From: Hypomesus transpacificus
Lineage: Eukaryota; Chordata; Actinopteri; Osmeriformes; Osmeridae
Reading direction: 5' to 3'
Assembly: GCF_021917145.1 (NCBI RefSeq)
Contig: NC_061081.1
Coordinates: 6,508,777-6,572,776, forward strand
Length of the DNA: 64,000 bases
The notes under the pieces are model-generated. The model worked only from the letters and a program-made list of their open reading frames with translations, was not told the DNA's origin and searched no databases. This document shows, piece after piece, positions 30,692 to 42,816 of this stretch (positions are counted from its first letter, which is position 1; each line of letters opens with the position of its first letter). The translations under genes were made by a program, and so were the position numbers.

Positions 30692-31550
30692 GCAAATGTA
30701 TTTTTAAAGAAGGTTGTGACTCATGTAACTGAATAACTTCACAATGCCTTCAGATCCAGCTTCTCATCGCAGGTCTTCCGTCAGGGCGAGGTGACTGACC
30801 TACGCCCAAAGCCTCTTATTCAATAGGAACGCTCAGCAGTTTCCATCTTTGGACGACACAGATCCGTCAGGATTAATGTGACAAGGTTGAACAGACCACC
30901 TTCATACCTGGTTCCATCACCTCAGCCCTGGAGGAGACACGCAACACCTCCACTGTCTGTCCCATCTAACCACTGACTTACTTCCTCTGGCCCCATATGA
31001 CCAGAAGTACTGTGACCTGACCCACCGCCAGCTCTTACAGGGGTTATACATTCTGCACCGAGTTGAAAGTGGATGTGGGGTTAGAGTTAGGGTTTCTTAT
31101 AGTATTACTATGGTTACACTAGATTCCAGTACTAGAGTTACGGCTATGGGGTTTTGGTGTCCTATTTGTCCTAGTGCTAAGGCTATGATGTTCTATAGAG
31201 TAAGGGCAGTCCTATTTATCCCAGTCCTGGTGGAACACATTCGTACCAGTGCTGGGGACCGTGGTGCAGGAAGATAAGGAATATAGGGAGCAGTAGTGTT
31301 TACTCAGCACTTTCTACTTTTGTCCTGTGACCTGAATTCAGGGATTGGTGCTAAACAGGGAGGGGTGGATTACACGGTGCAACCCCCCCCCCCCCCCCCC
31401 CCCCCACCCAACTGAAGGGCAGGCTTTAGTGTAAACAAAAACATCTCAATTAAAGGTCTAACTGATGTGTGATCATCAGGCTCTGATGAGTAGTTCTGGA
31501 CTCTCAGTATCACAACATGGACGGAATCAGAATACATGAAAATAACAGTT
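30692..31550. other. Short intergenic spacer between convergent pde6b and atp5me
   Basis: Non-coding; poly-C run at about 31382-31405. Nothing else recognised. Confidence 0.5.
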
Positions 31551-31556
31551 TTTATT
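31551..31556 (-). terminator. Polyadenylation signal of atp5me
   Basis: AATAAA on the complement, 37 nt past the stop codon. Confidence 0.7.
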
Positions 31557-31592
31557 GTAGGAGGAGCATGACAGTGCGGAGCAAAATTAATT

Positions 31593-32651
31593 TCACTTCA
31601 GAATAGTTTCCTCGTTAGCTGTGGAGAGAGGACAGAGATGCTAATTGGGAACCATTCATTCACGGATGCAGTTCTGCAACAGGGCCACTACATCCTTAGT
31701 GTTTGCATTGTCATATGTAAAGTTGACCTTCATGTTGTATTGTATTTGTAGGAGGTATAACGTATTTGGTACATGTTCATATGCATGCATCTCTGCATTT
31801 TGGTGTATAAAGGATGTATATCTGAGCTTATGCATACATGCATGTGTGTATGGAGTTAACGTGTTCGTGAACATGTGTTCCACTTGGTGTGTAAGTGAGT
31901 GTTTACCCTCAGCCAGTTGTTTGGCAATGCGCTCCTGCTCCTCTCTTGCCGCCTTCTCGGCCTCCTCAATCTTCCTCTCCTCTGCAGCTATGGGCTTCAG
32001 GTACTCTGTAACGGGGCAAGGACCAAAGATCATGTTCCGTCTAACAAAGTCAATAGGCTAATACAGGAAGTGTTATCACCGATCAACCACAATTATATTA
32101 TAAATGAAACTGTCAGTCACAAGACGCTTACCAAACCTCTGCTTGCCATAGAAAATGCCAACGAACAGAGCTGACCATCTTGCGGTCTGAAAAAAACGGG
32201 TGTAATGTTAGATAGCTAACATTGTTTGCAGATTAAAACTGTTAGCGAGTTATGGATCACGTGGGACATGTTACTCGGCACAGTTCCAGCACTCTGACCC
32301 TCAGACAAGTGCGACCTTAGACAAGCATTACATTGTAATGTATACAGTCCTAGCTGCTAAACATGCATATGAGCCTTCATGCGTCATGCCTAGCTAACTG
32401 TCAATGCTAGCGGACATTGATAAAGCCGTCATCACGGTCAATGTCATTTGGCTAGCAAGCCAGCTAAGGTTAGCCAAGGTTAGCATGCTAACCAGCCACG
32501 GTTAGACAGTTTCACACCTGACTTCAAGCCTTTTGGTGCAGTGTTTAGTTTAAAAATGTAGTTTAGAACAAACAGCTATTCATTCAAGTAAACCGCAAAC
32601 TTGCAATGAGTTTACCTTTATAAGCGGCGATACTGCCACGGGAGGAACCAT
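31593..32651 (-). CDS. atp5me: ATP synthase membrane subunit e, mitochondrial
   Basis: Complement exons 32651-32616, 32186-32132, 32005-31907, 31618-31593 (36, 55, 99 and 26 nt) encode 71 aa; human ATP5ME has 69. The protein starts MVPPVAVSPLIK (human MVPPVQVSPLIK), continues through a hydrophobic segment, ARWSALFVGIFYGKQRF, with a GxxxG-like spacing, and ends in a charged helix, AEERKIEEAEKAAREEQERI, and ANEETILK. Subunit e sits in the inner-membrane part of F1Fo ATP synthase and helps dimers form. The last coding exon is only 26 nt, so exon 3 read alone appears to run on into intron. In human the gene lies next to PDE6B at 4p16.3, as here. Confidence 0.95.
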
Positions 32652-32970
32652 TTTGATGCTGTCGACTGACGGTGCCAGGCAGGAATGTGGATGCCAGATT
32701 AAATCGAACGAAAATGAGGGTTGCCAGGTTTAGAAACCTTACCCATTCAAGGTGTCTTAAACCCCCGTCTGGCGCCTTGACGTCTTGATTTCAAACACAC
32801 GTTAGGAATATAAGAGACCAGACTAACAACAGTTTACGTATTCCATTTGTCTTTATTTACAGAATATAAGAATATCACATTTGAAATTATTTGATAATTG
32901 TGTCTTAAACCCCCTAATAGGAAGTTTTGACTTCTCGCCACGTATGAAACAGATGAGATGCTCACCACAT
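32652..32970 (-). promoter_or_regulatory. atp5me promoter region, between atp5me and the fyb1 3' end
   Basis: Only about 540 bp separates the atp5me ATG from the fyb1 stop, so the promoter must be compact. TGACGTCT at 32778-32785 is a CRE/ATF-like core about 130 bp upstream of the ATG. No TATA box seen, as usual for this housekeeping gene. Confidence 0.35.
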
Positions 32971-32989
32971 TTTATTTGCTTTATTTATT
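32971..32989 (-). terminator. fyb1 polyadenylation signals
   Basis: Overlapping AATAAA words on the complement (plus-strand TTTATTTGCTTTATTTATT) about 200 nt beyond the fyb1 stop. Confidence 0.55.
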
Positions 32990-33188
32990 TATGCTATTTT
33001 TTTCTTCAGCAAAGAAACACACATAATACATTATACTAAATTGGATCCAGAAGTCAAACTTAAGCCATGAGGATATTTTGCATCATTGCCCTGATAGACC
33101 CCAATAACACAATAAATAAGATAAAGACTGCACAAAATGAAGAGAAACTGCAAAATCACCAGCTGTTGCAGGTCCAGGGTTCTAGATC

Positions 33189-36100
33189 TCAGTCGTTGTC
33201 ATAAACGCTGGCTAGGAATACAGAATGAATGTCATTGGGTTATTACACTGAACTGTAAATTACTGAAAACCTAGATTATGTGAAATTGAGACTTATTATG
33301 AATAGGCCTACTTACCATCGATGTCATCATAAATATCAGAATCCCTGTAAAAGCAGAGAACACAGGAGCTACTAGCATCATGATTCAAAGGGTGTTTGAC
33401 TTAAGTGTGTGTGTGTGTTAGGGGGGGGGGGGGGGGGCGTAAAAATTTATGTTAAGGTTATACTTACTCTGCGACAATATTGCTGGTTTGGACATAGCCG
33501 ACTGTGAGAGAGGACAGAGAGGACACTGTTAGAACATTTTGGCTAGGGAGCAGGCTCTAGGAAGTAGGGGCTAGGACATAGGGGCTAGGACATAGGGGCT
33601 GGGATATAGGAGCTAGGGAGAGGTGGAGTAAGGGAGTACACTCTCTGCTGTAGACACATACACTTTCCCTCGTTGTTTCGACAGATGAGTTTGTTGTCGA
33701 CAGCCTTGGATATAACGTCCAGGCTCTCCCCCGGGGTCAACTGGAGTTCCTTACCACCCCCCTTCTTAGTGGATGGAGAGGCTGTGACAGTCACCTGGTA
33801 CAACACCATGATCTCCCCGTCAAACTAGAAAAGGAGAGTCGAGGAGAGCAGAAGGGAGGATATTAAAGACCATGTCAGCACCTGAAGTCCACAGACAAGC
33901 CGTTTCCAACAGATTATGAGATCATCAAATCAAACCTCAGAAGTCAGGGTAACCTACTTTGAACTTCTTCCTGAACTCCTTCTCCTCCTTCTCAAGCTTC
34001 TTCAACTTCTTGGGGTCAATCTCCTTGGACCTCAGAGGGTGGCTGAGAGGTGGGGGGGGGGGGGGGGGGGGGGGAGGGAGGGAGGTGCAGGGAAGGGGGG
34101 GGAGAGCAGCGTAAACACATAGTACAGTCTGGGGGGGCTCTTCCAGAACACCCCGATATCAGCATCGCCATCACCGTGTGCCCTCACCTGCTGATAGGAG
34201 GGGGTAGAGGGACGCCCTGTGTGTCGATGTCATCATAGATTTCCTGGTCAACTTCTGATTGGTCTGCTGCATCAGGAACAGAGAGGAGACCAGAAAACGT
34301 TTGCAATGTCAAAGAAGAAGCAGTAGCATGTGCTACTGTTGCCATTACCACACTACAACATGATTTCTGTATGAGAGAGAACACTATAGCACAACAGTTA
34401 TAGATTGACAGGGAACAGGGAATTTGCACTGTGTTAGTGTACACTGGACAGCCATAGTGTCTCTCAGAGCAAACATGCACCCAAAGTTTTCAAAAATATT
34501 CATGAATGTTCCAGAATGTATTAGAATGTCCTAGAATGCAAAAGTTACCGGCAGATTTCCCCTCAGGTAAGAACTGTGGAGGTGGCAGGAGACTGAAAAC
34601 AACAACAACAGCAATTGAACAGGAGCATGAGTGACACACAGCATGCAGAAACCACAACAGCATGCTCTGTGAATCATAATATGTTTTGATTGCGTTGAGG
34701 GGTTAGTTTGATCACAGGCCATCCAGATCACAAATTACAACCAAGCAAAATCAGTTCTGAATCTGGTTCTAATTCCATAATCATCATGGCTTCCACATTG
34801 CTCATGCAATGCTGCCCCATCTCCTGATTGGGAAATGCATTCAGACAAACCCTGATCTACTGACTTGTGTTCATGATGGATGATTCCACACTGTCAGTGA
34901 TGGTTAGACATTAGACAAACAGAAGCAATCAATCAATCAGCATCCTGTATGATCACCTTCCTAAGGATGTGGTCTGGGTTGAGAGGTTAGGATTCAGAGT
35001 TCAGGGGTTAATCTGTCTTACTACTGTGGGCATTACTGAGTATTGGTTCTGGGGATCTTCCTCCAGTCCTCCAGACCCTTCAACATGCGGACGAGGGCGC
35101 TCGTCTTAGGGCTACCCCGGGACTCCTGAGCGCTGCAGGGGCTTCACAACACAGCCGGGGGAGTAAGATTTCACATCCATCTCTCTTTTTCTCTCTCTTT
35201 CTTTTTTTTTTTCTCTCTCTCTTTCTCTCTGTCTCTTTCTCTCTCTCTCACCTGGCAATGAAGTTGGGGTCTTCCAGGTCATCGTAGATGTCCCCATCCT
35301 CCTCAGGCGGAGGGGGCAGGACCACTTAAGAAAAGGTCCCACACACACACGCACGCACACACACACATACACACATACACACACACACAACCACAGCAGG
35401 ACCTTGTTAGCCAGTCTATAGTGGAGTATTTCATCTGTAGTAGTGATAGTGACAGTAGTGATGGTGACAGTAGTGACGGTGACAGTAGAGATGTGATCTC
35501 TCACCTGCGGGGCCCCTGTCACTGTCGAAAGCGAAGAGAACAAACACATCAGTGACTGGAACACAAACATCAGACAGTGAGTATGTTTGTGTGTGTGTGT
35601 GTATGTGTGTGTGTTTACCTGAAGTCCACATCATCATAGATCTCGGGGTCAGAAGCTGCCTGTCTCTTCAAACTTTCAATATCTACCTCCACCAACTCTG
35701 TCTTCACATACCCGTCTGCACACACACACACACACACGCACACACAGACACAAAAGCACAATCAGAAGGTGAAGGACATGAGACAATGAGGGTGATGATG
35801 AGGTAAGATGATGAAGAGCAGTCTCACAGGCTCCGTCCTTGGTCCGGCCCAGCCAACGCCCCTCAGGGTTGTCCTGGACACGGATGATTTCGATGGTGTC
35901 TCCTTGTTTCATCCCCAAATCTGTCCTCCCCCCTTTGCAGTCCACCCTGGCCTTGGCCCTGTGGACGACCTGGACTGGACCAGTAAACTGACACACAGAC
36001 ACAAGTTATGATGCTCTATCCCCTCAAAGCTATACCGAGGCACGATGAGGCCACTTGTGTCCTGTTGGGAAGTAAACTTACTTTGAACTTCTTCCTAGCC

Positions 36101-38223
36101 TCCTGTTCCTTCTTCTCTCGTTCTTTTTGTTCCTTTTGTTCCTTCTTGTCGATGTCCTGTTTCTTCTTGTCCTTCTCTTTCTTTTTCTCCTGCTCCTTCA
36201 ACTCTACTGCGCCCCAGCGCTCATCCAAGTCCTCATACATCTCCCCATCGCTGCCATCGCCCTGCTGGAGAACACACACACATGGATTACTGACACATTA
36301 TTCTCCTTTTAAAAAACCTCAGTCAATTTGAGTCCGTTCGGATGCCATTCAAGCATGAGACCCACCTCTGGTCTAGAAACTCCTGGAAGAGAAAGTTCAT
36401 AGACATTACCACAACATGAATGGATACATGTTTACAATATGAGTATATGTGTATGTGCGTGTGTGTTTGTGGCTCATACCAATATCATCATAGTTCTCAT
36501 CTTGATCGGGCTGAATTCTGGAGCAGAGAAACATTATCAGACACTTATGCCATTATGATGTGTGCGTGTTTGTGTGTATGTATGCGTGTGTGGGTTCCTA
36601 TGTGCATGTGTGTCCTTACATGGGACGAGGGGGCAGGATGGGAGCGGCGGGGTGAGAGTGCGGGGGAGGAGGCGGAGTCATGTGATTGGTCGGATGGAAG
36701 GCGGGAGGAGGGGGCACAGTGCTCTTCTTAACTGTGGCACCTTTAGGAGCAGAAACAGGGCGTTAGAAACACACACAGTTAGAAACAGAGTTAGAAGCAC
36801 ACACACACAATCAGAAACACACACACGACTGCACAAATACGAGCATGACGTCCACCTCTTAGATCCAGTGGTGGATGGATAAAGGTCTTGACCAGAGGAC
36901 ATGCCTGTGAGAGGAGGAAGTGGAGCTGTAGGCTGGAGAGGAAGAGAGAGTGAAGAGAGGGAAGTGGGACAAGCCCACAGAGGAACCATGTGGTCTGGGT
37001 TTGCCTTTGCAGCTCATCCAGTCTGTCAATCCAACTCAGCCTGCTGATAAACGACTTTAACATACGTACATACAGTACACACACACACGTGCGCGCACGC
37101 ACACACACACACACACTGAAACACGCTCACGTACAGTACACACATCCTGAGGGAGCAAGATATGCCAACAGGCTGGCAGGCAGGCTGACAGAGAGACAAG
37201 TAGACAGGTAGACCTACCATCAGTACCAGCCTCTCTCCTGAAGCTGTCCAGAGTGACTCTGGGAGGGCGGTTGGGCTTGGCGGGGGCGGTTCCTAGGGCC
37301 CATATGTTGGGGAGGGGGTTCTTCTTAGGAACAGAGAGGGGGTCAGCATTTTCATCCTCCTTCACCTCAGGGCGTTTTCTCACAATACTGGGCTTCTTAC
37401 TGGCTGGTGGTGCTACAGGGGTGGAGTTATTGGGGGTTAGGGGGGGTTTGGGGAACTCCCTACCCCCTGAGTTGTCCGATTGGCCTTCCTTTTTGAAGAT
37501 GCTCTGACCAGTCCGAGCAGTGGAGCTTTTGAGGGCAGAGCCATTGACAGGCTTGGGGTCCAGACCGGCTTCTCCCCCATCCTCACTCTGCTGGAGTAGC
37601 TTAGCAAAAGAACTGGGGGGTTTCTGCAAGGGGGGTCTGAGAGGGGTGGAGAGGCCCTCGTTGCTGTCCTCCTTCACCCAGGGAGGCTTGCCTGCTCCTC
37701 CAGGGCTGGGCTTGGGGAAAGAGGCTGGGGGGGGCTTGGGGAAAGAGGCTGGGGGGGGCTTGGGGAAGACAGGCCTGGTTTCTGGTGCGGTGAAACTGGG
37801 GGGAGACTTCAGAGGCTTAAAGGGAGGGATTTTAGCCTCCATGTCTTGTGAGGAGAAAGAGGAGGGAGAGTCTGTGGCTTTGAGTTTGAAGGGGTGTTGT
37901 TTGACCACGGAGGGCTTGCTGTCGTCCTGAGAGCCTGAGAACAGGCTGGCCTTAGCTCTGGTGTTGGCCAGTTCCCTCACTTCCGGGGAACTGTTGGTCA
38001 CGCTGCTCTTTGTAAAGATGGGTTTGGGTGGGAATGACAGGGCGCCGCCTGATCTGGTCTCCAGGACAGTCTTCTTGGTGTGGATTGGAGGCCCGGAGGA
38101 GAGGGTAGGGTGTAAGGCTGTTTTAGGGTGTCCGGTCGCGTTGGAGGGCAGGTCAGAAGTGCTTGTGTTGTTGTTGCCAGTGCTGAAGCGAGCCATAATA
38201 GTCTTAACGTCCGACTTGCTTTC
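33189..38223 (-). CDS. fyb1: FYN-binding protein 1 (ADAP/SLAP-130), adaptor of haematopoietic cells
   Basis: Complement exons 38223-37218, 36740-36620, 36517-36480, 36382-36366, 36264-36082, 35987-35828, 35715-35619, 35521-35505, 35324-35252, 35132-35037, 34592-34549, 34266-34188, 34042-33958, 33824-33662, 33501-33468, 33344-33316, 33211-33189. All phases close. From ATG 38196 (MARFSTGNNN, cf. human MAKYNTGGNP) the protein is 745 aa. The first exon continues 5' in frame (ESKSDVKTI), so a further small start exon probably lies upstream, perhaps in the gap. Domains: proline-rich N-half with FPKPPPAS repeats; Lys/Glu helix; helical SH3-1 (FTGPVQVVH...WLGRT); SH3-2 (FDGEIMVLYQ...RNNEGK). Tyrosine motifs MYEDL, NYDDI, EIYDDV, DIYDDL, EIYDDI and DIYDDI are SLP-76/FYN SH2 sites. 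It links T-cell receptor signals to integrins with SKAP1. Two exons are only 17 nt. Confidence 0.93.
33419..33437. repeat. Poly-G run in fyb1 intron
   Basis: About 18 G after a GT repeat; a similar run of about 21 G is at 34053-34073. Confidence 0.8.
35185..35250. repeat. CT-rich tract at a fyb1 donor
   Basis: (CT)n with TTTC interruptions, directly against the donor of exon 35252-35324. Confidence 0.8.
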
Positions 38224-38239
38224 CTGTTGACAAACCACA

Positions 38240-38520
38240 TCCTCACCATCATCATTTATACCACCATCAGCTATCTATAACTATCAACTTCACCAGTACC
38301 ATCACCTTTACCATCGCCCATACCACCCTCACCCCCTTCACCTACACTATCACCTTCACCTTCACCAGCCCCATCACCAGCACTATCTCCATCACCATCA
38401 TACCACAACAATCCCCTTCACCACCATCACCACCACAATCTCCTTCATACCATCTCCTTCACCACCACCATCACTCTCGACGTCAACGTCACCATCTCAA
38501 TCATCACCATCACACAACCA
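38240..38520. repeat. CAC/CAT-rich low-complexity sequence next to the gap
   Basis: Degenerate ACCATCACC units in the fyb1 5' intron. No coding exon seen between here and the gap. Confidence 0.75.
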
Positions 38521-38623
38521 TCATCCAACCAGGTTGATCATGTGATAACCCACACTGAACTGAATGTGTGAATTGCTTCTGACTGACTAAATGATGCCAG
38601 AACGTGACAGTTTCAGAACAACC

Positions 38624-39123
38624 NNNNNNNNNNNNNNNNNNNNNNNNNNNNNNNNNNNNNNNNNNNNNNNNNNNNNNNNNNNNNNNNNNNNNNNNNNNNN
38701 NNNNNNNNNNNNNNNNNNNNNNNNNNNNNNNNNNNNNNNNNNNNNNNNNNNNNNNNNNNNNNNNNNNNNNNNNNNNNNNNNNNNNNNNNNNNNNNNNNNN
38801 NNNNNNNNNNNNNNNNNNNNNNNNNNNNNNNNNNNNNNNNNNNNNNNNNNNNNNNNNNNNNNNNNNNNNNNNNNNNNNNNNNNNNNNNNNNNNNNNNNNN
38901 NNNNNNNNNNNNNNNNNNNNNNNNNNNNNNNNNNNNNNNNNNNNNNNNNNNNNNNNNNNNNNNNNNNNNNNNNNNNNNNNNNNNNNNNNNNNNNNNNNNN
39001 NNNNNNNNNNNNNNNNNNNNNNNNNNNNNNNNNNNNNNNNNNNNNNNNNNNNNNNNNNNNNNNNNNNNNNNNNNNNNNNNNNNNNNNNNNNNNNNNNNNN
39101 NNNNNNNNNNNNNNNNNNNNNNN
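38624..39123. other. Assembly gap of 500 N
   Basis: Exactly 500 N, the length commonly used for a gap of unknown size. It may hide the 5' part of the adjacent LINE and the first exon of fyb1. Confidence 0.99.
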
Positions 39124-41936
39124 ATCTAGGCATTATGTGGAAAGTGCTTTCCCAGGCTTGCGTTGCTTCTCTGACTCCATCTTTTCCTTCAAGGAATGCA
39201 GGCTGTCGACTTCTTGTCTCTCCTGACCTCCTTCGACCTGACGCTGCTGAGCACACCGGCGACCCACAAGGCAGGCAAACAGCTAGACCTCGTCCTGACA
39301 CGTAACTGTATCACTGACTTAACCTCTGTAACCCCACTGCACATCTCTGATCACTACTTTATCCAATTCACTGTCTCTCTCCCTCCAATCCCTCCTACCT
39401 CCCCTCCCCTCGTAACTTTCCGGCGCAACCTCCGCTCGCTATCCCCCTCCCACTTCTCCTCTATTGTAATATCCTCCCTCCCTCCCATTGACGAGTTCTC
39501 GTCCCACCCCACTAACACTGCCACCGACACCTTGCTAACCACTTTAACTGCATCACTTGACTCTCTCTGCCCCCTGTTTACCAGGCCTGCACGATCTTCT
39601 CCCCCCTGCCCGTGGCTTACGGATGTTATTCGTGAAGAACGGTCCACCCTTCGAGCAGCTGAGAGGAGATGGCGCAAGTCCAAAGACGGTCTGGACCTTG
39701 ATAAGTATCACTCCCTCCTCAAATCCTTCTCTTCTCACATAACTGGTGCCAAAACCCTCTACTTCCTTAACAAAATTAACTCCGCTTCAAACCCCCACAA
39801 ACTTTTCTCTACCTTCTCCACCCTTCTTAACCCACCTCCCCCACCCCCTCCCTCCACCCTGACAGCAGACGACTTCTCCTCCTTCTTTGAGAAAAAAGTC
39901 GCCGACATTAGCAGTCGGTTCCCTAAACCCACCCTTCCTACCCCCTCACCCTCCATTACTGACCCAACTAAATGTCTAAACTCCTTCTCTCCCCTGTCCG
40001 AGGCAGAGCTCTCTGACCTCATTCTCTCTCATCGCCCCACCTCCTGTCCCCTTGATCCTGTCCCCTCCCCTCTCTTTCAAACCATCTCCCCCTCTATCAT
40101 AACTTTTCTGCTCCATGTTCTAAACTCCTCTCTTACCTCTGGGACCTTCCCCTCTGCCTTCAAACAGGCCAGAGTTACCCCTTTACTCAAAAAACCCTCC
40201 CTTAACCCTGCCGTCCTCCAGAACTACAGACCGGTATCATTGTTGCCCTTCTTTTCTAAAACAATTGAACGTGCTGTATCTAACCAACTGTCTAACTTCC
40301 TTTCTCAGAACAACCTGCTCGACCCCAACCAATCGGGCTTCAAGACCGGCCACTCCACAGAGACTGCCCTCCTTTCAGTCACCACTGCCCTCCAGTCTGC
40401 CAGAGCGGCTTCCAGGTCATCCGTCATCATTCTGCTGGACCTTTCTGCGGCGTTTGATACGGTTAACCACCAGATCCTGCTCTCCAGACTTTCTGAGATG
40501 GGCATCACTGGCACTGCACTCCAGTGGATCTCATCCTACCTGTCGGGAAGATCCTACCAGGTCTCCTGGGGAGGCAAACTGTCAGGCCCACGCCAGATCT
40601 CCACTGGTGTCCCACAGGGCTCCGTCCTTGGTTCCCTCCTCTTCTCTCTGTACACCACCTCACTTGGACCAATCATCACCTCCCATGGCTTCTCCTACCA
40701 CTGCTACGCTGACGACACGCAGCTGTACCTGTCATTCCCTCCGACCGATCCGGGGATCTCAGCTAGGATTGAGGCCTGCCTCGCAGACATCTCCGCCTGG
40801 ATGACTGAGCACCACCTCCAGCTGAACCTTGCCAAAACGGAACTTCTCATCATCCCGGCCAAACCCTCCATCTCCCATGACTTCTCAAACACCCTGGGAT
40901 CTGCGACGGTGACCCCCTCATCCTCTGCCAGGAACCTTGGGGTTACAATGGATGACGAGCTCTCCCTCACGGCCCACATTGCTGCGGTCTCCCGGTCGTG
41001 TAGGTTCACCCTCTACAACATCCGGAAGATCAGGAGATACCTGTCTGAGCACTCCACCCAGCTGCTTGTCCAAGCACTTGTCCTCTCCAAGTTGGACTAC
41101 TGCAACTCGCTGCTCGCCGGTCTCCCATCATGCGCAACCCGCCCTCTTCAGAGGATTCAGAACGCAGCGGCCCGTCTGGTCTACAATCTACCCAGACGCT
41201 CCCACGTTACCCCGCTCCTCATCTCCCTCCACTGGCTACCCATAACGGCCCGCATCAGATTCAAGACCCTGGTACTGACCTTCCGAGCAGTGAACGGGAC
41301 TGCGCCCGACTACATCAAGTCTCTCCTGCAGCCTTACACCCCCACCCGCCACCTACGGTCTTCTTCAGACAACCGCCTGGTGGTCCCACCTCTCAAGACC
41401 GCCCGGTCCCAGCACAAGCTCTTCTCCTGCCTGGCACCCCAGTGGTGGAATCAACTCCCCACCTCCATCAGAGACACGGACTGTCTCTCCACCTTCAAGA
41501 GAAGGCTCAAGACACACTTGTTCCGGGAGTACAATGGTACTTAGGAATGGTTTGCTGAACCCAATGCTAGTTTCCTCAAGGTTCACAATGACTCTTGCTT
41601 AGACTGTTGCTCTTGTTGGTTAGTGGTAGCTGATTTAAACTGTTGTATTCTTTTTTAGTTAATCCTATTTTTATTGCTTTCCTACAGGTACACCTGCACT
41701 TAGAGATTAATGTTGTGTAATTTTGAACTTGTTTAACTACATGCTCTTATGGTTTCTTCCCTTTAGCACTATTTTTTGGTTGTTCACAATATGTACTTCT
41801 TGTTTTTGACTACCCGCAATGCTGTGGGGCTATCTTGTTGTTATTATCAGTGAACTATGCACTTTGTGAAGCTCTATCTTGGAAGTCGCTTTGGATAAAA
41901 GCGTCTGCTAAATGAATAAATGTAATGTAATGTAAT
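39124..41936 (+). mobile_element. L2-clade non-LTR retrotransposon, 5' end hidden by the gap
   Basis: An uninterrupted ORF (39196-41544, 782 aa from its first ATG) covers the end of an APE-type endonuclease (LDLVLTRNCITDL, HISDHYFIQF) and a complete reverse transcriptase: ILLDLSAAFDTVNHQILL, GVPQGSVLGSLLFSLY and the catalytic CYADDTQLYLSF, followed by the L2-type C-terminal region (RIQNAAARLVYNLPRRSHVT, LHWLPITARIRFK). The 392-bp 3' UTR ends TTGGATAAAAGCGTCTGCTA and then (TGTAA)n. Absence of stops across nearly 800 codons suggests a recent insertion. RT and endonuclease motifs are read directly; the clade is from family knowledge and not tested by alignment. Confidence 0.88.
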
Positions 41937-42816
41937 CTTTTACTGCCCTCCCAGTCGGCTGGTCTGACAGAACCAGATGGTGACTACAAGGCTAGAGAAA
42001 ATAACCTTTAATGACAGAAACAAGGAGAAAAGCTGTATACATTCGTATTCTCCCCCTCAACACAAAGAGACATCAAGGACAAGTTGTTTGGTTAGATAGG
42101 ATGTTTTGTGCTCTTTCCTGGTTGTGGACTTTTAGCCCTGCCAGGGGTTCCCCAGCTTCCACAGCCCAGGCTGGCCTCTGCAGTGAAGGCACATACTGGC
42201 TCCAGCCTCCTATTGCACATCCATCACTGTCCATATCACATGATCATATTAAACATCCTTAAACATCCAGTATACATTTTCAGAATATAGTGTGCTCTTA
42301 CAATGACTTACAATACATTCACCTTTAAATATATTATCTTAGCTGGGAGGGTTCTGTAAAGGAGATTTGGTGACACTAGCCAATCCCTGTAGGGAGTAAG
42401 AAGAAGGCTGAGGTGATCCCATGAATCTAATGATGCTGAAACCTTATATGTAACGTGTGTATTGTTGTTCATTGTGTGTTGTGTTGGTGTAAACTGCTGC
42501 TGCTGACACCCCGGGAGTTGGATGAAGCATGTGCTTGATGCATTCTCTCACCTCATAGTGTGACTTCCTGTTGCACTGGCAGTCTGTACTGAGTTGATCA
42601 TAATTACAATAATCATGGTAGAGTAGGTCCGATGTAAAACCTTTTTTGTAACAAATTTGCCTCAATAGAATTTTTGTTGAACTTGGACAATTCAAATTTA
42701 ACCCATAACTGCAATAACTGCAATCCCAACCTTTTAGTCTGTTAGATAAAGGGGCATTGTTTTAGTTGTTTGGCCAACATTAAAACCCCTACAGTGGTGT
42801 TCCACGCCCTCTCCTC
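41937..42816. other. 3' flank of the ccdc80-like gene
   Basis: Non-coding; presumably includes the 3' UTR of the gene to the right. No clear AATAAA on the complement was found, so the transcript end is not placed. Confidence 0.45.

Noticed and set aside
36856-36925. A 70-nt exon of fyb1
   Set aside because: Its splice sites look usable, but inclusion leaves two bases over and puts a stop in the next exon, whereas direct splicing of 37218 to 36740 is in frame. Left out of the CDS and listed as a finding.
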